Assembly: GCF_001675285.1 (NCBI RefSeq)
Contig: NZ_LSGQ01000001.1
Location: 434,001 to 498,000, forward strand
Reading direction: 5' to 3'
Length of the DNA stretch: 64,000 nucleotides
Origin: Elizabethkingia miricola
GTDB lineage: Bacteria; Bacteroidota; Bacteroidia; Flavobacteriales; Weeksellaceae
Below, piece after piece: positions 28,651-39,500 of this stretch (within the stretch, counting starts at the first letter, position 1; the number at the start of each line of letters is the position of its first letter). The position numbers were made by a program, and so were the translations under genes. The notes under the pieces are model-generated. The model ran no database searches and was not told where the DNA came from. It saw only the letters and a list, made by a program, of their open reading frames with translations.

Positions 28651-30036
28651 ATGAATAAAGAGACTATCTGTGCTTTAGCTACTGCCAACGGAATGGGTGC
28701 TATCGGGGTGATCCGGGTTTCCGGAGACGATTCTTTTCTTATTGTTAATAAAGTATTTGAAGGTAAAAACCTGGAAAAGGCAACTTCCCATACCGTACAT
28801 TATGGCTTTATAAAAGATGCAGATGAAGTAATCGACGAGGTAATGGTTGCGGTATTTCATGCTCCAAAAACTTTTACCACCGAAAACTCTGTGGAAATCT
28901 CTTTTCATGGTTCGCCACATATCGCCAAAAGAATACTGGAAGTGCTGATTAAAAACGGTGCCCGTATGGCAAAAGCCGGAGAATTTACGCTTCGTGCTTT
29001 TATGAATGGCAGAATCGACCTTTCGCAGGCGGAATCTATTGCCGATCTTATCGCTTCGGAAAATGAAGCTTCAAGAAAGGTAGCTTTGAACCAGCTGAAA
29101 GGTGGTATTTCTCAGGAAATCTCTTTATTGCGTACAGACTTACTGAACTTCACATCACTTATTGAACTGGAACTTGATTTTGCCGAGGAAGATGTGGAAT
29201 TTGCGGACAGAACTGCACTAAGCGGACTGCTGAATAAAATAGAATATAAACTCAGTTCTCTTATCGAGAGTTTCCAATATGGTAATGCCATTAAAAACGG
29301 TACTGCCGTAGCTATTATCGGTAAACCCAATGCCGGAAAATCGACATTACTGAATGCTTTACTAAAAGAAGAGCGCGCTATTGTCAGCAATATTGCCGGA
29401 ACTACGCGTGATACGATTGAGGAGGTTTTACATATCAAAGGTCATGCTTTCCGACTAATTGATACCGCTGGCCTACGTGAAACCGTGGATGAAATTGAGG
29501 CGATTGGTGTACAAAAAGCTAAGGAAAAAGTAGCACAAGCTGAAGTACTGGTTTACCTTGCTGATGCAGTGACAACCGATTTCTCTGAAGATTTCGAGAT
29601 GCTGAGATCTCTTCTACGTGACAAACTGGAACTGATAATCTGCCTTACTAAAATAGATGAAGTTGTCCCTACACAGTTTGAGGCCATTGAAAATCTCTTC
29701 CGCAAGGAGATTAATCATCCTTTTGATTTTATAAAAATATCCGCGCTAGAAAACCGCAATATTCAGGAGCTTAAAAATGAATTATCCTCTTTTGTAGAGC
29801 AAATGAAATCCGAAGAAGGCAATGTAGTGATTACCAATCAGCGTCACTTCGAAGCCCTACAAAGATCTCTGGATGCTGTTAATCGGGTAAAAGAAGCGGT
29901 TTCTTCTCAGATTACCACCGAACTCCTCGCCTACGAACTCCGAAATGCTATAGAATACCTTGGTGAAATCTCCGGGGAATTTACAAACGACGAGGTACTG
30001 GGGAATATCTTTAGTAAGTTTTGTATCGGCAAATAA
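28651..30036 (+). CDS. mnmE: tRNA uridine-5-carboxymethylaminomethyl modification GTPase MnmE
   Basis: 461 residues. With MnmG it modifies U34 of tRNAs. The N-terminal formyl-THF-binding domain (ICALATANGMGAIGVIRVSG), a helical domain, the inserted G domain (Walker A GKPNAGKST from about residue 224, DTAG in LIDTAGLRET, NKXD-like TKID) and the C-terminal FCIGK are all present. The 3' end is intact and is where the accessory island begins, so the island's attachment site probably lies within or right after the last codons. Confidence 0.96.
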   Translation: MNKETICALATANGMGAIGVIRVSGDDSFLIVNKVFEGKNLEKATSHTVHYGFIKDADEVIDEVMVAVFHAPKTFTTENSVEISFHGSPHIAKRILEVLIKNGARMAKAGEFTLRAFMNGRIDLSQAESIADLIASENEASRKVALNQLKGGISQEISLLRTDLLNFTSLIELELDFAEEDVEFADRTALSGLLNKIEYKLSSLIESFQYGNAIKNGTAVAIIGKPNAGKSTLLNALLKEERAIVSNIAGTTRDTIEEVLHIKGHAFRLIDTAGLRETVDEIEAIGVQKAKEKVAQAEVLVYLADAVTTDFSEDFEMLRSLLRDKLELIICLTKIDEVVPTQFEAIENLFRKEINHPFDFIKISALENRNIQELKNELSSFVEQMKSEEGNVVITNQRHFEALQRSLDAVNRVKEAVSSQITTELLAYELRNAIEYLGEISGEFTNDEVLGNIFSKFCIGK

Positions 30037-30196
30037 TATTGGTTTTCTTTAAATTACCTTTCTTTCTCTTTATTGATTTACAGCAATTTATGTAAATTTT
30101 ATTTTCTCTTGTAAGTGTTTATTTGTACATTAGTCACACCATTTGTACACCTTCATATTAAAAAGATGTACAAGTGTACACCTTAATTACAACAAT
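30010..30196. other. Probable attL region of the mnmE-associated island
   Basis: The mnmE 3' end (TTTTGTATCGGCAAATAA) is followed by a short AT-rich stretch and then the integrase. Between 30120 and 30182 there are four short related motifs (TTTGTACAT, TTTGTACACC, GATGTACAAG, GTGTACACC) in direct and inverted order, typical of integrase arm-binding sites. No matching second copy of the mnmE end was seen by eye further right, so the right junction is not defined. Confidence 0.5.
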
Positions 30197-31336
30197 ATGA
30201 AAATTACCCTAAAGAGGAAAAACCTTAAAGATGGACAAATCAGCCTTTACATTGAATATTATAAAGGCTCAACCATAGATCTTAATGGAAAAAGAATACA
30301 CTTACGTGAGTTTGAATATTTGAAATTATACTTAAATGCTGAGCCTAAAAATGCTAAAGAAAAGAAGGACAACAAAGAAACTCTTGAATTGGCAGAAAAT
30401 ATTCTTGCCATTAGAAAAACAAACTACATTCAGGGAAAATTTGATATTAAAAGCACAACAAAGTCAAAAAGAACTTTTTTAAACTACTTTGCCGAAATAA
30501 TGGAAGAAAAACAAAAACAAGATTCTTCTAACAATTATGGTAATTGGTTTTCAACTTTTCAGCATTTAAAAAAAATTATTTCTCCAAATATGACCTTTGA
30601 GGAAGTAGATGAAACTTTTATTAAAAAGGTTCGTAATTATATTGACTACGATGCTAGAAGTAAAAGTGACTTACCCTTATCTCAAAATTCTAAATATTCC
30701 TATTTCAATAAGTTTAAAGCTGCATTAAGAAGCGCATTTGACGATGGCTATTTGTCTATTAATTATGCTACAAAAATCAAATCATTTGATCAGGCTGAAA
30801 GTCAAAGAGAATATTTAACATTTGAAGAGCTTCAATCTCTATCAAAATCTCCTTGTAAGTATGAAATATTAAAACGTGCTTTTATATTTTCATGTTTAAC
30901 CGGAATTCGTTGGTCTGACATTAATGCTATGACATGGTCTGAGGTTAGAGATGAAGGAGAAAATAGCAGGATAAATTTTCGTCAAGAGAAAACTGACGGA
31001 GTTGAGTATCTATATATATCAAAACAAGCCAGAGATCTTCTCTCTGAAAGACAGTCTCCAGAAGAAAGAGTTTTTAAGGGATTAAAATACAGTATGACAT
31101 ATAATACTGAAATCGTTAGATGGTGCAATCGCGCTGGAATTTTTAAGCATATTACATTTCATAGTGCCAGACACACTAATGCAGTACTTCTACTCGAAGG
31201 CGGTGTAGACATTTACACAGTTTCCAAAAGATTAGGACACCGGGAAATAAGAACTACAGCAATTTATGCAAAAATTGTCGATAAAAAAATGAAAGAAGCA
31301 GCAGAAATGATCCCAGAATTAAACATTGAATTATGA
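30197..31336 (+). CDS. Tyrosine recombinase (integrase) of the island
   Basis: 379 residues from the ATG at 30197; an in-frame ATG 18 codons upstream lies in the arm-site region and gives an atypical N-terminus, so it is not chosen. MKITLKRKNLKDGQISLYIE is the usual Bacteroidota integrase start. A SAM-like core-binding domain (about 90-190) precedes the catalytic domain with Arg238 (TGIRWSD), His322-x-x-Arg325 (HSARHT), a GH pair in LGHRE, and nucleophile Tyr357 (AIYAKI). It would integrate and, with the HTH factor at 41256, excise the island at mnmE. The stop overlaps the next gene's start (ATGA). Confidence 0.93.
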   Translation: MKITLKRKNLKDGQISLYIEYYKGSTIDLNGKRIHLREFEYLKLYLNAEPKNAKEKKDNKETLELAENILAIRKTNYIQGKFDIKSTTKSKRTFLNYFAEIMEEKQKQDSSNNYGNWFSTFQHLKKIISPNMTFEEVDETFIKKVRNYIDYDARSKSDLPLSQNSKYSYFNKFKAALRSAFDDGYLSINYATKIKSFDQAESQREYLTFEELQSLSKSPCKYEILKRAFIFSCLTGIRWSDINAMTWSEVRDEGENSRINFRQEKTDGVEYLYISKQARDLLSERQSPEERVFKGLKYSMTYNTEIVRWCNRAGIFKHITFHSARHTNAVLLLEGGVDIYTVSKRLGHREIRTTAIYAKIVDKKMKEAAEMIPELNIEL

Positions 31337-32112
31337 CAAATAATATTTACATCTATGTATGTCTGTTTCTAATTAATGTGCTTACATATACTTTATTAAA
31401 CTATAATTTTGGCGTTACTCAGAAAACATCAATTTTTCTCGGGTATATTTCACTCGGAATCTTTGGAATATTAATTCTAAAAAAATATTTAACATGGTTT
31501 GTTCTGTTCATGTTTAACGTCAAATTAAATGATTACAACAAATACATTGAAAAGCCCAGACTACTTATTTACTTGATATTTCTACCTTTACTATTTTTAA
31601 TTATTAGTCAGCTGAAAACAATAAATGCTAGTGATTCTTTTCTTACTCAGTTAATACAATTTCTTATATATAATTCTTCGATCTTTATTTGTTGCTTATT
31701 TCTTGGATTTACCTGGACAGAAAAGTTCATCTCCAAATTTATTCCTGATGTAGAAGAAAGTTTACAAAAAGTATCTGAGAAGAAATCTTTAGCGGAGGAA
31801 AAGAAACATAAAATTTTTGAAAAATTCAGACAATTTGAAATTATTGATGATGATATTGAACGGGATAATTTTTGTAGTACATTTTTAAGCTTCCCATTAA
31901 AAGTAAATCTCAATTATTCACAATTGTACTATTTCCATTATTTATATAAAGCTAGAATTGATGATAAAATGGATCTGAGAAAATTTACAGAGTACTTCTT
32001 ACAAAAAAATGCTAAACCATTCGACTATAATACAATAAAAAAAGAAGGTAGTAGACAGAAAAATCCCAAAAACCAAGAATTTCTGGATGAATTATTTAAT
32101 GAAGTAAAGTAG
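31333..32112 (+). CDS. Hypothetical membrane protein coupled to integrase
   Basis: 259 residues, not recognised. Four hydrophobic segments fill the first ~135 residues (for example NIYIYVCLFLINVLTYTLL and LLIYLIFLPLLFLIISQL). The C-terminal ~120 residues are charged and partly coiled-coil (VEESLQKVSEKKSLAEEKKH) and presumably cytoplasmic. Its ATG overlaps the integrase stop by four bases, so it is translationally coupled. Genes coupled to integrases in mobile islands are often exclusion or defence factors; no evidence for either is visible. Confidence 0.7.
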   Translation: MTNNIYIYVCLFLINVLTYTLLNYNFGVTQKTSIFLGYISLGIFGILILKKYLTWFVLFMFNVKLNDYNKYIEKPRLLIYLIFLPLLFLIISQLKTINASDSFLTQLIQFLIYNSSIFICCLFLGFTWTEKFISKFIPDVEESLQKVSEKKSLAEEKKHKIFEKFRQFEIIDDDIERDNFCSTFLSFPLKVNLNYSQLYYFHYLYKARIDDKMDLRKFTEYFLQKNAKPFDYNTIKKEGSRQKNPKNQEFLDELFNEVK

Positions 32113-32154
32113 CACGAACTAGCCGTGCCACTATAAATTTTAACAAAAACTATC

Positions 32155-32595
32155 TTAGAGATAAGCATTTTTTGTCTCAGGATCTATCTTTTTCCTTTTC
32201 ATTATATTTGTAATAATACCTTTCAAACTCATAATTTTCTGAAAAGATTTATTTTTATAATTATCCTCAGAAGAATCATATACAAAATGTTGTTTTCTAC
32301 TCGACTTGTAATAAATCCAAAATTCCGCTAGTCTAACATCTTTATCATTTTTAACAAACTTCAAAGAATCTTCGAGCTCATATATTTTTAGCTCAATAAT
32401 ATTTTTTTTAATTGTATTTATTTCTGACGAGGTTAACATTAAATTATGGACTCCAGGTTCTTTATACATTTCGTTGAGAGTATATGTATTATCTATTATA
32501 TCCGTTGTACATCCGACATCTATATATAGTATTTTAACAATATCCTGTTCATTTATACTACTTTCTTTATGTTTATTACAACTACTAATGAACAT
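32155..32595 (-). CDS. Probable lipoprotein, N-terminus possibly frameshifted
   Basis: 146 residues from the first ATG; the sequence begins MFISSCNKHKE, a lipobox with almost no signal peptide in front. Translating further upstream in the same frame gives a good signal (KKWIIRILISLIFF) but no ATG. An ATG with MQFRKLLIL exists at about 32670 in another frame and would join this frame if the A6 run near 32635 were one base longer. So a one-base deletion has probably hit the signal peptide, or a non-ATG start is used. The rest has no recognised domain. It is convergent to the membrane protein gene. Confidence 0.55.
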   Translation of the reverse strand: MFISSCNKHKESSINEQDIVKILYIDVGCTTDIIDNTYTLNEMYKEPGVHNLMLTSSEINTIKKNIIELKIYELEDSLKFVKNDKDVRLAEFWIYYKSSRKQHFVYDSSEDNYKNKSFQKIMSLKGIITNIMKRKKIDPETKNAYL

Positions 32596-32899
32596 AAAAA
32601 ATATAAGACTAATTAATATTCTAATAATCCATTTTTTAAAATTAACAATTTTCTGAATTGCATAAACCTAATTAAAACTACAAGGAAAATAACCTCCATA
32701 CCTATTAAAACCATTTAAAAATCCTATATAATCCTCTCCCCAAAAATTTAGTACATTAATTGTATAATGATATGCAGAAGTTTTTCAAATATTTATATTT
32801 CAATATAATGGATTTTAGAAGAAATTCTTTTTAATAAAAAACAGCACAGACTAATCTGTGCTGGAATGTTTTGTAAAGTATTGGAATTATTTATAATCA
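32596..32899. other. Gene-free AT-rich spacer
   Basis: About 300 bases between two lipoprotein-like genes. It contains the terminator at 32835-32863 and the probable remnant signal-peptide codons of the neighbouring gene near 32600-32670; nothing else is recognised. Confidence 0.5.
32835..32863 (-). terminator. Terminator of the RHS toxin/lipoprotein operon
   Basis: Nine-base stem (CAGCACAGA 32842-32850 with TCTGTGCTG 32855-32863), loop CTAA; on the minus strand it is followed by a T-run. It lies 37 bases past the stop of the 32900-33511 gene. Confidence 0.85.
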
Positions 32900-33511
32900 T
32901 CACTTTTTTACAACGATGCTATCTTCTATCTGAAAATCATCAATATATACTTTGATCTTTTTATTATCTCGCATTTCAATCATTTTGTTTAAAATTTTCA
33001 AATAAGAAGGCTGATCATTTAGAAGGTCTCGCATCTTTATCATACCAACTTTAAAAGTCCCTTCAGATTGAGGAGCCCTTTTTAATTGGTATTTTAGTTC
33101 TATATTTCCTCCTGATTTAATTTCAAATGCAGTTGGCAAATTTTCAATCTCATTATATTCTTCAGGGCTAATATGATACATTGTCATACATACCTTTCTA
33201 ATATCATCAGTTGATTTATACTTTAGCGGTGTTACTAAAAAAGCATAGAGAGCATTTTTATTGCTATATCTATCGTTGATTGATTCATTAATCATATTAG
33301 TTTCAGAATCTTTATTTTTTTTATTAGACTCCAAATATAACATGCGAGGAAAAAGAACTATATATGCTTGTTTAGTATTATTATAGAAATTCAATCGAAG
33401 CATGCTGTCATTATTTTCATATTTGGAATTTAAAATAACAGCATCTGCATCTTTATATTTTTGACACGAAAACACGAAAAAAAACATTATAACTATAAAT
33501 ACTTTACCCAT
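32900..33511 (-). CDS. Lipoprotein, candidate immunity partner of the RHS toxin
   Basis: 203 residues. MGKVFIVIMFFFVFSCQKYKD is a lipoprotein signal with lipobox FSC, so the mature chain is lipid-anchored. The rest is beta-rich in appearance with no recognised domain. It begins five bases after the stop of the 2308-residue SpvB/RHS gene and ends at a terminator, so the two form one operon. Small genes directly after polymorphic RHS toxins usually encode the matching immunity protein; a periplasm-facing lipoprotein would protect against a toxin acting outside the cytoplasm. The role is inference from position. Confidence 0.6.
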   Translation of the reverse strand: MGKVFIVIMFFFVFSCQKYKDADAVILNSKYENNDSMLRLNFYNNTKQAYIVLFPRMLYLESNKKNKDSETNMINESINDRYSNKNALYAFLVTPLKYKSTDDIRKVCMTMYHISPEEYNEIENLPTAFEIKSGGNIELKYQLKRAPQSEGTFKVGMIKMRDLLNDQPSYLKILNKMIEMRDNKKIKVYIDDFQIEDSIVVKK

Positions 33512-33516
33512 AAACT

Positions 33517-36500
33517 TTATTTTAAAAATCGATTAATTACATTATTTACTCTCTCTATATATTTATTTATAAATTGATTTTGCGGTTGTTGTAGTATATC
33601 ATTTAGGTTATACAATGGAGTTGGAGCTACAATATTCCATCCTTTTAAATGTATATATGACCTTTCCCACGGTGCTATAAATAAATGATGTAAATCCGTG
33701 TCTGGGGTATTTGAAAGCCCCCCACTAGGAACAACAACATTTGATGCAGGGATACCATAATAGAAAAGGTTTGCATGAATAAGCTCATGGCCAGTTGCTA
33801 AAGTTAGTGTTTCAGTCGACCGAAATGCATAAGGTGCAAAAACGTATCTAAAATATTTATTATTATAAAAATTCCCTGTGGTAGCAGCCACTTTTTCACC
33901 AGCTCCATTTGTCAATACTTTCCCATCAAATTTGTAACCAGCCTTTGCCATATAATCTGGTAAATCACTCGGTTTATGTAAAACTCTTATACTTCCTTTA
34001 CCTGGAACTTTTCCTTTAAACTCTGTATTCATTATATCTCGAACGCTTTTCGAACTTTGTTCTACAGATGTTCCATTATTTGCAGAAGGTAATTCACTTT
34101 CCTTAACTTCACTTATAATTTGATTTCCATTAGGGTTGCTAAATAATCTATTAATTCCCCAAGTAATTCCTCCAATAACTCCTCCTACAACAGCACCTGT
34201 AATCAGACCCTGAAGGAAGTTGGTACCATTTATAATCGAACTAATTCCTCCGCTAAGCCCTCCTGCTATTGCACCATTTCCAACTGCTGCCCAAAAGCCT
34301 GAAGTACTAAAAACATTCCCAAGACCTGCTGTGGCTACAGTTGTAACAGCTCCTACTAATATTGACATTCCAAATGCTCCCCAGCTCCAATTTCCAGAAA
34401 TTGCTGCTTGTATAGAATACATTGCTGCTCCAATGGCCGCTCCTACAATTATTGCTGATAATACACCTGCAAAAAACTGCCCTAATCCAATACCAATAAG
34501 GAATGGGAGAAAGAAAAATTCACCACTAGGATCATTATACATTAGAGGATTATTCAGTACATACCCATATTTATTATAATTTTGAGTATTGTTGGGATCC
34601 TGAATATTTTCATCTGCATTTAAGAATCTTCTGAGTAATGGATCGTATAGACGTCCATTCATATGAATAATACCTATATCCTCAAAATGTTCATGGCCCG
34701 TATAACCTCTATCAAGATAGTTAATGTCTCCACCTGTTTGCCGATTTCCCCATGCATCAAAATAAGCTTCCTGCACTTTATATCCGTCTTTATCACTAAC
34801 TGCCAAAATGCTACCTAAATAGTCTTTGTGCAAAAACATAAAAGATCCACTGCTCTGTGTGTAATCTTTCAAATATACTACATTACTCTCATATGCTGTA
34901 CCACCAATATATAAAATATGCTTTTCTTCTCCGGTCCAGTTATTACGGGTTATTTCAAAGCTACCATCTTCACTGTAATATTTCGTAAAGATACCTTCCC
35001 AAGTGGAATTAACAAGGTCAGTAATATTTCCAATTGCAGAATCTCCTCCATAAGTAGCCATTTGACGCATATTAGTTAATCCATACTCAAAGCGTACATC
35101 TCCAATTTTACCCTGGATATATAAAGGATCATTATTCTCATTATATATAATTCTTTGAGTCTGGGCATTAAGATAATTTTGTTTTCCGTCTGCATTCAAT
35201 TTTACACTCGTAGATTGATATACCTTGGAGGTATTTCCAAACTGTATAGCTCCTATTTGATCATTTTCAATGATTCGCCCTTGCAAGTCGTACTTATTGG
35301 ATGAAAGCCTTCCTAATCTAGGATTTGTCCACTGAACTAATCGATTGTTATCATCATAGATAAAAACCTCATTACCGTCAAATTCACCTTGTCTGGTTCT
35401 TTCTTTCAGTTCATTCTTAATTGCATCAAAAACATACTGACATTCAAGTATTACACTATCCTTAGAAGAATGTTTAGTTTCACTCAAAAAGTTATTCGCA
35501 TCGTAAGTATTGGCAATATTTACTTCTCCCAGACGGGATTTTAAAACTAGTCCCTTAGCATTAACTTCCTGAAGATTCCATAAGACTTTACCAGAAGCTT
35601 TATCTTTCATCTGAAATAATGTTCCACTCCAGGTATCATATAAATTCTCTATCGATGCTTTTGTTACTATTCCATTAGAGACCAACTCTTTCTCATAAGA
35701 AGAAATACGGGATTTGTCATCATAAACAATATTTTTTTGAGAAAACACCTTACCATTACTTTGCTCTATATTCTCTTTTACCCGACCAAAAGCATCATAA
35801 GAAATAGTGGTGGAATAACTCTTACCATTCGAAGTACCCGTTTTACTCCCCAGCTGTCCTTTTGAATTATAGGTAAAAGCAATACTTTTATCTGTAAGTC
35901 CAACAGTATTGGATTTTTCAACCTCATTTACCAATTGACCTTTATCATTATAGAAGTACTCTTTATAACCCCCGGGGCTAATCTCTTTTTTTATTTGCCC
36001 AAAGCCATTATACTCATATTTATAAAGACCATTGGAAGGATCAAAAAACTCTGACTTTCTTCCCCAAACATCATATTTAGTGGTAACAACATTATCACCA
36101 TATTGGGCTTTGATTTGCTCTCCAGCCGCATTATACGAGAAGTTGATAACTCCTCCTCTGTCTTCAGAAGAAATCACATTACCCAGAGCATCAGTGGTCT
36201 TTTTAGTAATTCTCTTATTACCATTAAGCTCCTCAACAGTTGTAACATTACCTAAAACAGAGGTCTTCATTTGTTTACCATTGAATGCTGTTGCTGTTGT
36301 AATAGCTGGGAATACACTATCATCATAACTGATACTGTTCCACTGAGTAGGAAGGTTCCCACTTAAAACAGGTTCACTTTCTCTTGTTTTTCTCCCCAAT
36401 GCGTCATATCCACTACTTGATACGGTATAAAGCTCTTGCTCTCCAAAAACCTTTGTTCTTGTCGCTAGTTCCTGTCCTAGTTTATTGGTTAAAGTTTCTT

Positions 36501-39500
36501 TAATATTTCCATCCGGAGTATATTCTTTAACTGTGGTATCACTTAGAGAAGATTTTTCATAAGTATAGGTTGTTGCACCTGACAAGTTGGTTTTGGAGAT
36601 TAATAACTTACCCCAGCCATCATAAGTATTCATCAAGCTATTACCCAAAGGATCTGTTTGTACTTTCACCTGTCCCCAGTCATTGTATTCAATTATGGTT
36701 TCAAGTCCCAGATTATCGGTTTTCTTTATGACAAATCTCCCTTTTGAGTCATATTGAGATTTTTCATTTTGAATTATAGAATCAACGCTATTCGAAACAG
36801 TCTTCTCTACAATATTCCCAAAACCATCATAATTATAACTCTCGTGTATCCATCCTGTATTATCTCTGTTGTAATTCTTCAGAGTCTTTAAAAGATTGTT
36901 TTCATAAGTATATTCATTTTTAACAGATTTAACATCTCCGTAGGCTTGTACTGTCTCAGTTTTAGATTCAGGACGACCAATGAAATAATTAGAAGCTAAG
37001 CCTGTTGGATTATGAACATAGTTCATTACCATAGTGGATACTGAATAATCTCCATTAACTTTAGTTGTCGTTTCCCTTGGGAGATAATAATCACCATAAA
37101 CGATACTACTTTCTGTAGTAATATCTTTTAAAAAGTCCTTAGTAATTGTCTTTTTAGGAACAATAGCTTTAATACCTTCCGCAGAAGTTGTTACATCATA
37201 ATCCGTAGATTTAAATGACAATAGCTGAGTATTACTTAATGAAATATCATTTGGAAAAATCAGATTATTATCATCAACCGTTCTCACCGACCATTCCTTT
37301 ATTGGAAGTCCTTCATTTAATGGATCAATCTCCGCTCCGCTCCAGATTTTGGTATTTTCATATCCGTCGGCATACCATGAGGATCTTGCCGTTCTACGAA
37401 AACCAATCATTCCTTTACCCTGAAGATGGGCCGTAAAGCCACGGTATTTGAAATCCTGCTTTCTTCCCTCCTGGCGGAGTTGGGAAACCGCATAAGAGCC
37501 TGAAATCTTATCCATTTCTACATATGGATATGAATAGTGTTCATCCTCTTTTACTTTTTCATAGAAGCCCTTATTAATATTCGGATCAAGTTCCTTGTAA
37601 TCAATTTTTGTAGTAAGCCCTCCCTGAGTAATTGAAACAATTCTGGCTTCATCCGATACTTTATAATGGGAGTACTTGATTAATCTGCCTTTCTGGAATA
37701 GCAGAATATTTTCATTGGAATTATTAATTCTGAAATCTCCAACCACTGGTGAGAAGTGCGCAGCAGTATTGGTAAGGGCATAACTTCGATTGATTTCAGT
37801 CTGTACATTACCATATTCATCAGGGTACCAATCCCATTTATAGGATTCCCTTGGTGTTTTCCAGCTTCCATCAATATTTTTTTCCTCAAAAATTACATTT
37901 CCATTAGCATCTACCCCTCTATTCTCATGGTAAATAACAAAGAATCTACTTTCATCAAAATCACCTGTATGAACATGGGAGTAGCACTCGATAAAATCCG
38001 CTTTTCCGTCTTTATTGAGATCTTGGGCGAAAAACTTTCGATTCATATACCTATTGTGCGTTTGCCCTTGAAAGCTGTTACTTCTTTTAAACAAAGAAAA
38101 GTTATATAAGGTTTGCACCACAAAACCATTACCTGTTGAAATATAAAGTCTCCAACTCCAGTCATCAACTCCATACGGAACCAAAAGATCTGTTTTGCCG
38201 TCTCCTGTGAAATCGCCTAATACAGCATCATCCCTAAGACCTTCAATAATTATATCTGAAAAAGAAGTATTACTTGTAGAAAAAGTTCCTGAACTATTCT
38301 TTGCAAACGTCGTTAAATAAGGTCTACCTCCGGAGTCGAAATACAGAAAATCTACTATACCATCTCCATTGAAATCCCCTCTCTTGGCTTTTTCAAAAAA
38401 GTTTCGATCATAAAAAGGACCTAATGAAACAGTACTTGCTAATTTTTCAATATCTGTTTCTCCGGGCTGCACGATAAGATAGCGGTAACGTGTTTCAGAA
38501 ACTACTTCAGGTATTTGCAGCTCGCCATTAGGACCTGTATTATTAATTTCTCTATAACTGGTATCCCTGAGGCTAAAAACCAAATCCGAAAGTCCATCAC
38601 CATCCAAATCCATCTCTCTCACATCTTCGATATAGGTTTCTGCCCAATACTGACTTTCACTGGGGTCTGTATTAAAATCTCTCGACACAGATTCATCGTA
38701 CCTGTCTCCCGGAATTACTTTTGTAAACTCCTCTTTGAGCTTTTTTGATATAGGATCAATAGAGTAAGCTTTGATCTCCAAGTCCTGTTTGTCTCCCAGT
38801 CCTCCAGGATAAAGAGTTTTATAGATGACAAAACCCTGCCTTGGTACTATTTCTCCGTCCAGTCTTTTCAAATTAAATGGAATAGCTTTCCGAAGATCCT
38901 CTTTAGTAATTCCCGTACTTTCAGTGAAAACAGGCTTTGGGCTATTATCATCGAAAACACTACTAAACAGATAAAGTCCAGCAGGTCTTCCAACCGATTC
39001 TGTCTCGCATACCGGAGTAAAATGCCCTGGCATAAATTCATCACCTTCAACCCAAACTTGTTTTAATCCTCCTACACAGTCCGTAAAAGCATCAAGGTAC
39101 TTTAAAATATCCAATTTCCCATCTCCATCAAAATCTCCGTATAGCCCTTCAGTATTACTATCCTGGGTAGGCCATGAAATTCTCCAGCCTCCGGAATCTG
39201 ATTTTTGATACTCAAATACAACAGGGGTAGCATCTTCTCCCTTTGAATTACTTTCGGTAATTGTTTTTACAAATTGATATTTGTTCCCTTTATCATCTTT
39301 TTTGTATTCTATCCTATACTTTTTAAAAAGACTTCCATTAGTATTAACCGTAATACTAGACAATATATTGGCTTGGATAAACTTTTTACCATTAACATAA
39401 GAGATTTCTATATCTTCTCTTGTAGTATAGTTAAAAGTAATATTATTAAAATGAGAAGTACCAGCAGTCTCATTCCCTCCCCACGCTATGTTAGAGATGA

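Noticed and set aside
32112-32128. Terminator after the integrase-linked membrane protein
   Set aside because: The GCACG/CGTGC stem is only five bases long and has no T-run on either side.
34220-34579. 119-codon plus-strand frame opposite the RHS gene
   Set aside because: It is the antisense reading of the Gly/Ala-rich hydrophobic region of the RHS protein; Pro/Ala bias is explained by that.
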